Source of the DNA: Pseudomonas fluorescens
GTDB lineage: Bacteria; Pseudomonadota; Gammaproteobacteria; Pseudomonadales; Pseudomonadaceae
NCBI RefSeq assembly: GCF_003732425.1
Contig: NZ_MOBX01000003.1
Location: forward strand, 248,001 to 312,000
Reading direction: 5' to 3'
Length of the DNA stretch: 64,000 bases
The notes below the pieces were generated by a model that was given only the letters and a program-made list of their open reading frames with translations, did not search any database and had not been told where the DNA came from. Positions 63,773 to 64,000 of the stretch are shown in pieces (position 1 is the stretch's first letter; the number at the start of each line of letters is the position of its first letter). The position numbers and the translations under genes were made by a program.

Positions 63773-64000
63773 TCACGCTACCTGCAGCACGATCTTGCCG
63801 ATATGGTCGCCAGCCTCCATGTGCGCGTGAGCCTGAGCGGCCTCGGTGAGTGGGTAGACCTTGTCGATCATCGGCAGGCAGCGCCCGGCAGCCAGCGCCG
63901 GCCATACATGCTCACGCAGTTGATCGGCAATCGCGGCTTTTTCGGCAGCGGTGCGGGCGCGCAACAGGGAACCAGTGATCACCGCGCGTTTGGCCATCAT
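63773..64000 (-). CDS. Zinc-type quinone oxidoreductase (PIG3/QOR family), C-terminal part
   Basis: The gene continues beyond the window edge, so the initial Met at 64000 is not its true start. The visible ~75 residues, KRAVITGSLLRARTAAEKAA to VYPLTEAAQAHAHMEAGDHI and GKIVLQV, are the tail of NAD(P)H quinone oxidoreductases of the MDR superfamily. Confidence 0.82.
   Translation of the reverse strand: MMAKRAVITGSLLRARTAAEKAAIADQLREHVWPALAAGRCLPMIDKVYPLTEAAQAHAHMEAGDHIGKIVLQVA

Overview
The window reads as a chromosome segment of a fluorescent-group Pseudomonas. The glutaminase-asparaginase closely resembles the Pseudomonas 7A enzyme, the CsrA copy has an RsmE-type N-terminus, DUF1654 and the thrS-infC-rpmI-rplT-pheS-pheT-ihfA-merR-tRNA-Pro order are typical of the genus, and most genes are GC-rich. 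All calls come from reading the sequence; no database search was run.

Bases 1-27,250 are mainly core genome. They hold a molybdenum hydroxylase cluster (large subunit cut by the window edge, 2Fe-2S subunit, tri-haem cytochrome c, XdhC), a PuuB-type amine oxidase, tRNA-Val(GAC), a DUF2214 membrane protein, rsmE/csrA, a SPOR lipoprotein, and a decayed siderophore-interacting protein. Next come a DUF1654-endonuclease I operon behind a LexA-type box and periplasmic ansB. A complete ribose regulon follows (rbsBACRKD plus an exported nucleoside hydrolase) with a readable promoter and RbsR-type operator. After several small proteins and a cold-shock protein comes the translation operon ending in ihfA, a MerR regulator and tRNA-Pro(GGG).

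Bases 27,128 to about 41,360 are a prophage remnant joined to the 3' end of tRNA-Pro. The early operon is on the minus strand and ends in a tyrosine recombinase. It includes a Gp157-family protein, a probable annealing protein, two PP-loop (PAPS reductase-like) enzymes, a cytosine-methyltransferase fragment, many small phage proteins and two genes with in-frame stops. Cargo genes are inserted between the phage genes: a head-SRA-HNH type IV restriction endonuclease, a SLATT-type membrane protein, an AT-rich two-TM protein and other small plus-strand genes. No repressor, replication, lysis or structural genes are seen. At the right end the phage DNA runs directly into the 3' third of mlaA.

Bases 41,737-52,504 are an all-minus-strand aromatic catabolism cluster: FeaR-like AraC regulator, benzaldehyde/vanillin-type dehydrogenase, extradiol-type VOC dioxygenase, MhpA-like hydroxylase, IclR regulator, FAH-family hydrolase, carotenoid/lignostilbene-type cleavage dioxygenase, MFS transporter and MetA-type outer-membrane protein. 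The set suggests uptake and cleavage of a stilbene-like compound followed by ring cleavage. A second, decayed integrase fragment lies just upstream.

Bases 53,600-64,000 hold two small exported proteins and a complete RNA-repair locus: divergent rtcR (CARF plus sigma-54 activator) and rtcB-rlaP-rtcA behind a readable sigma-54 promoter. They end with an exported protein, a VOC remnant, a membrane protein, an ABC exporter, an alpha/beta hydrolase and the 3' end of a quinone oxidoreductase gene.
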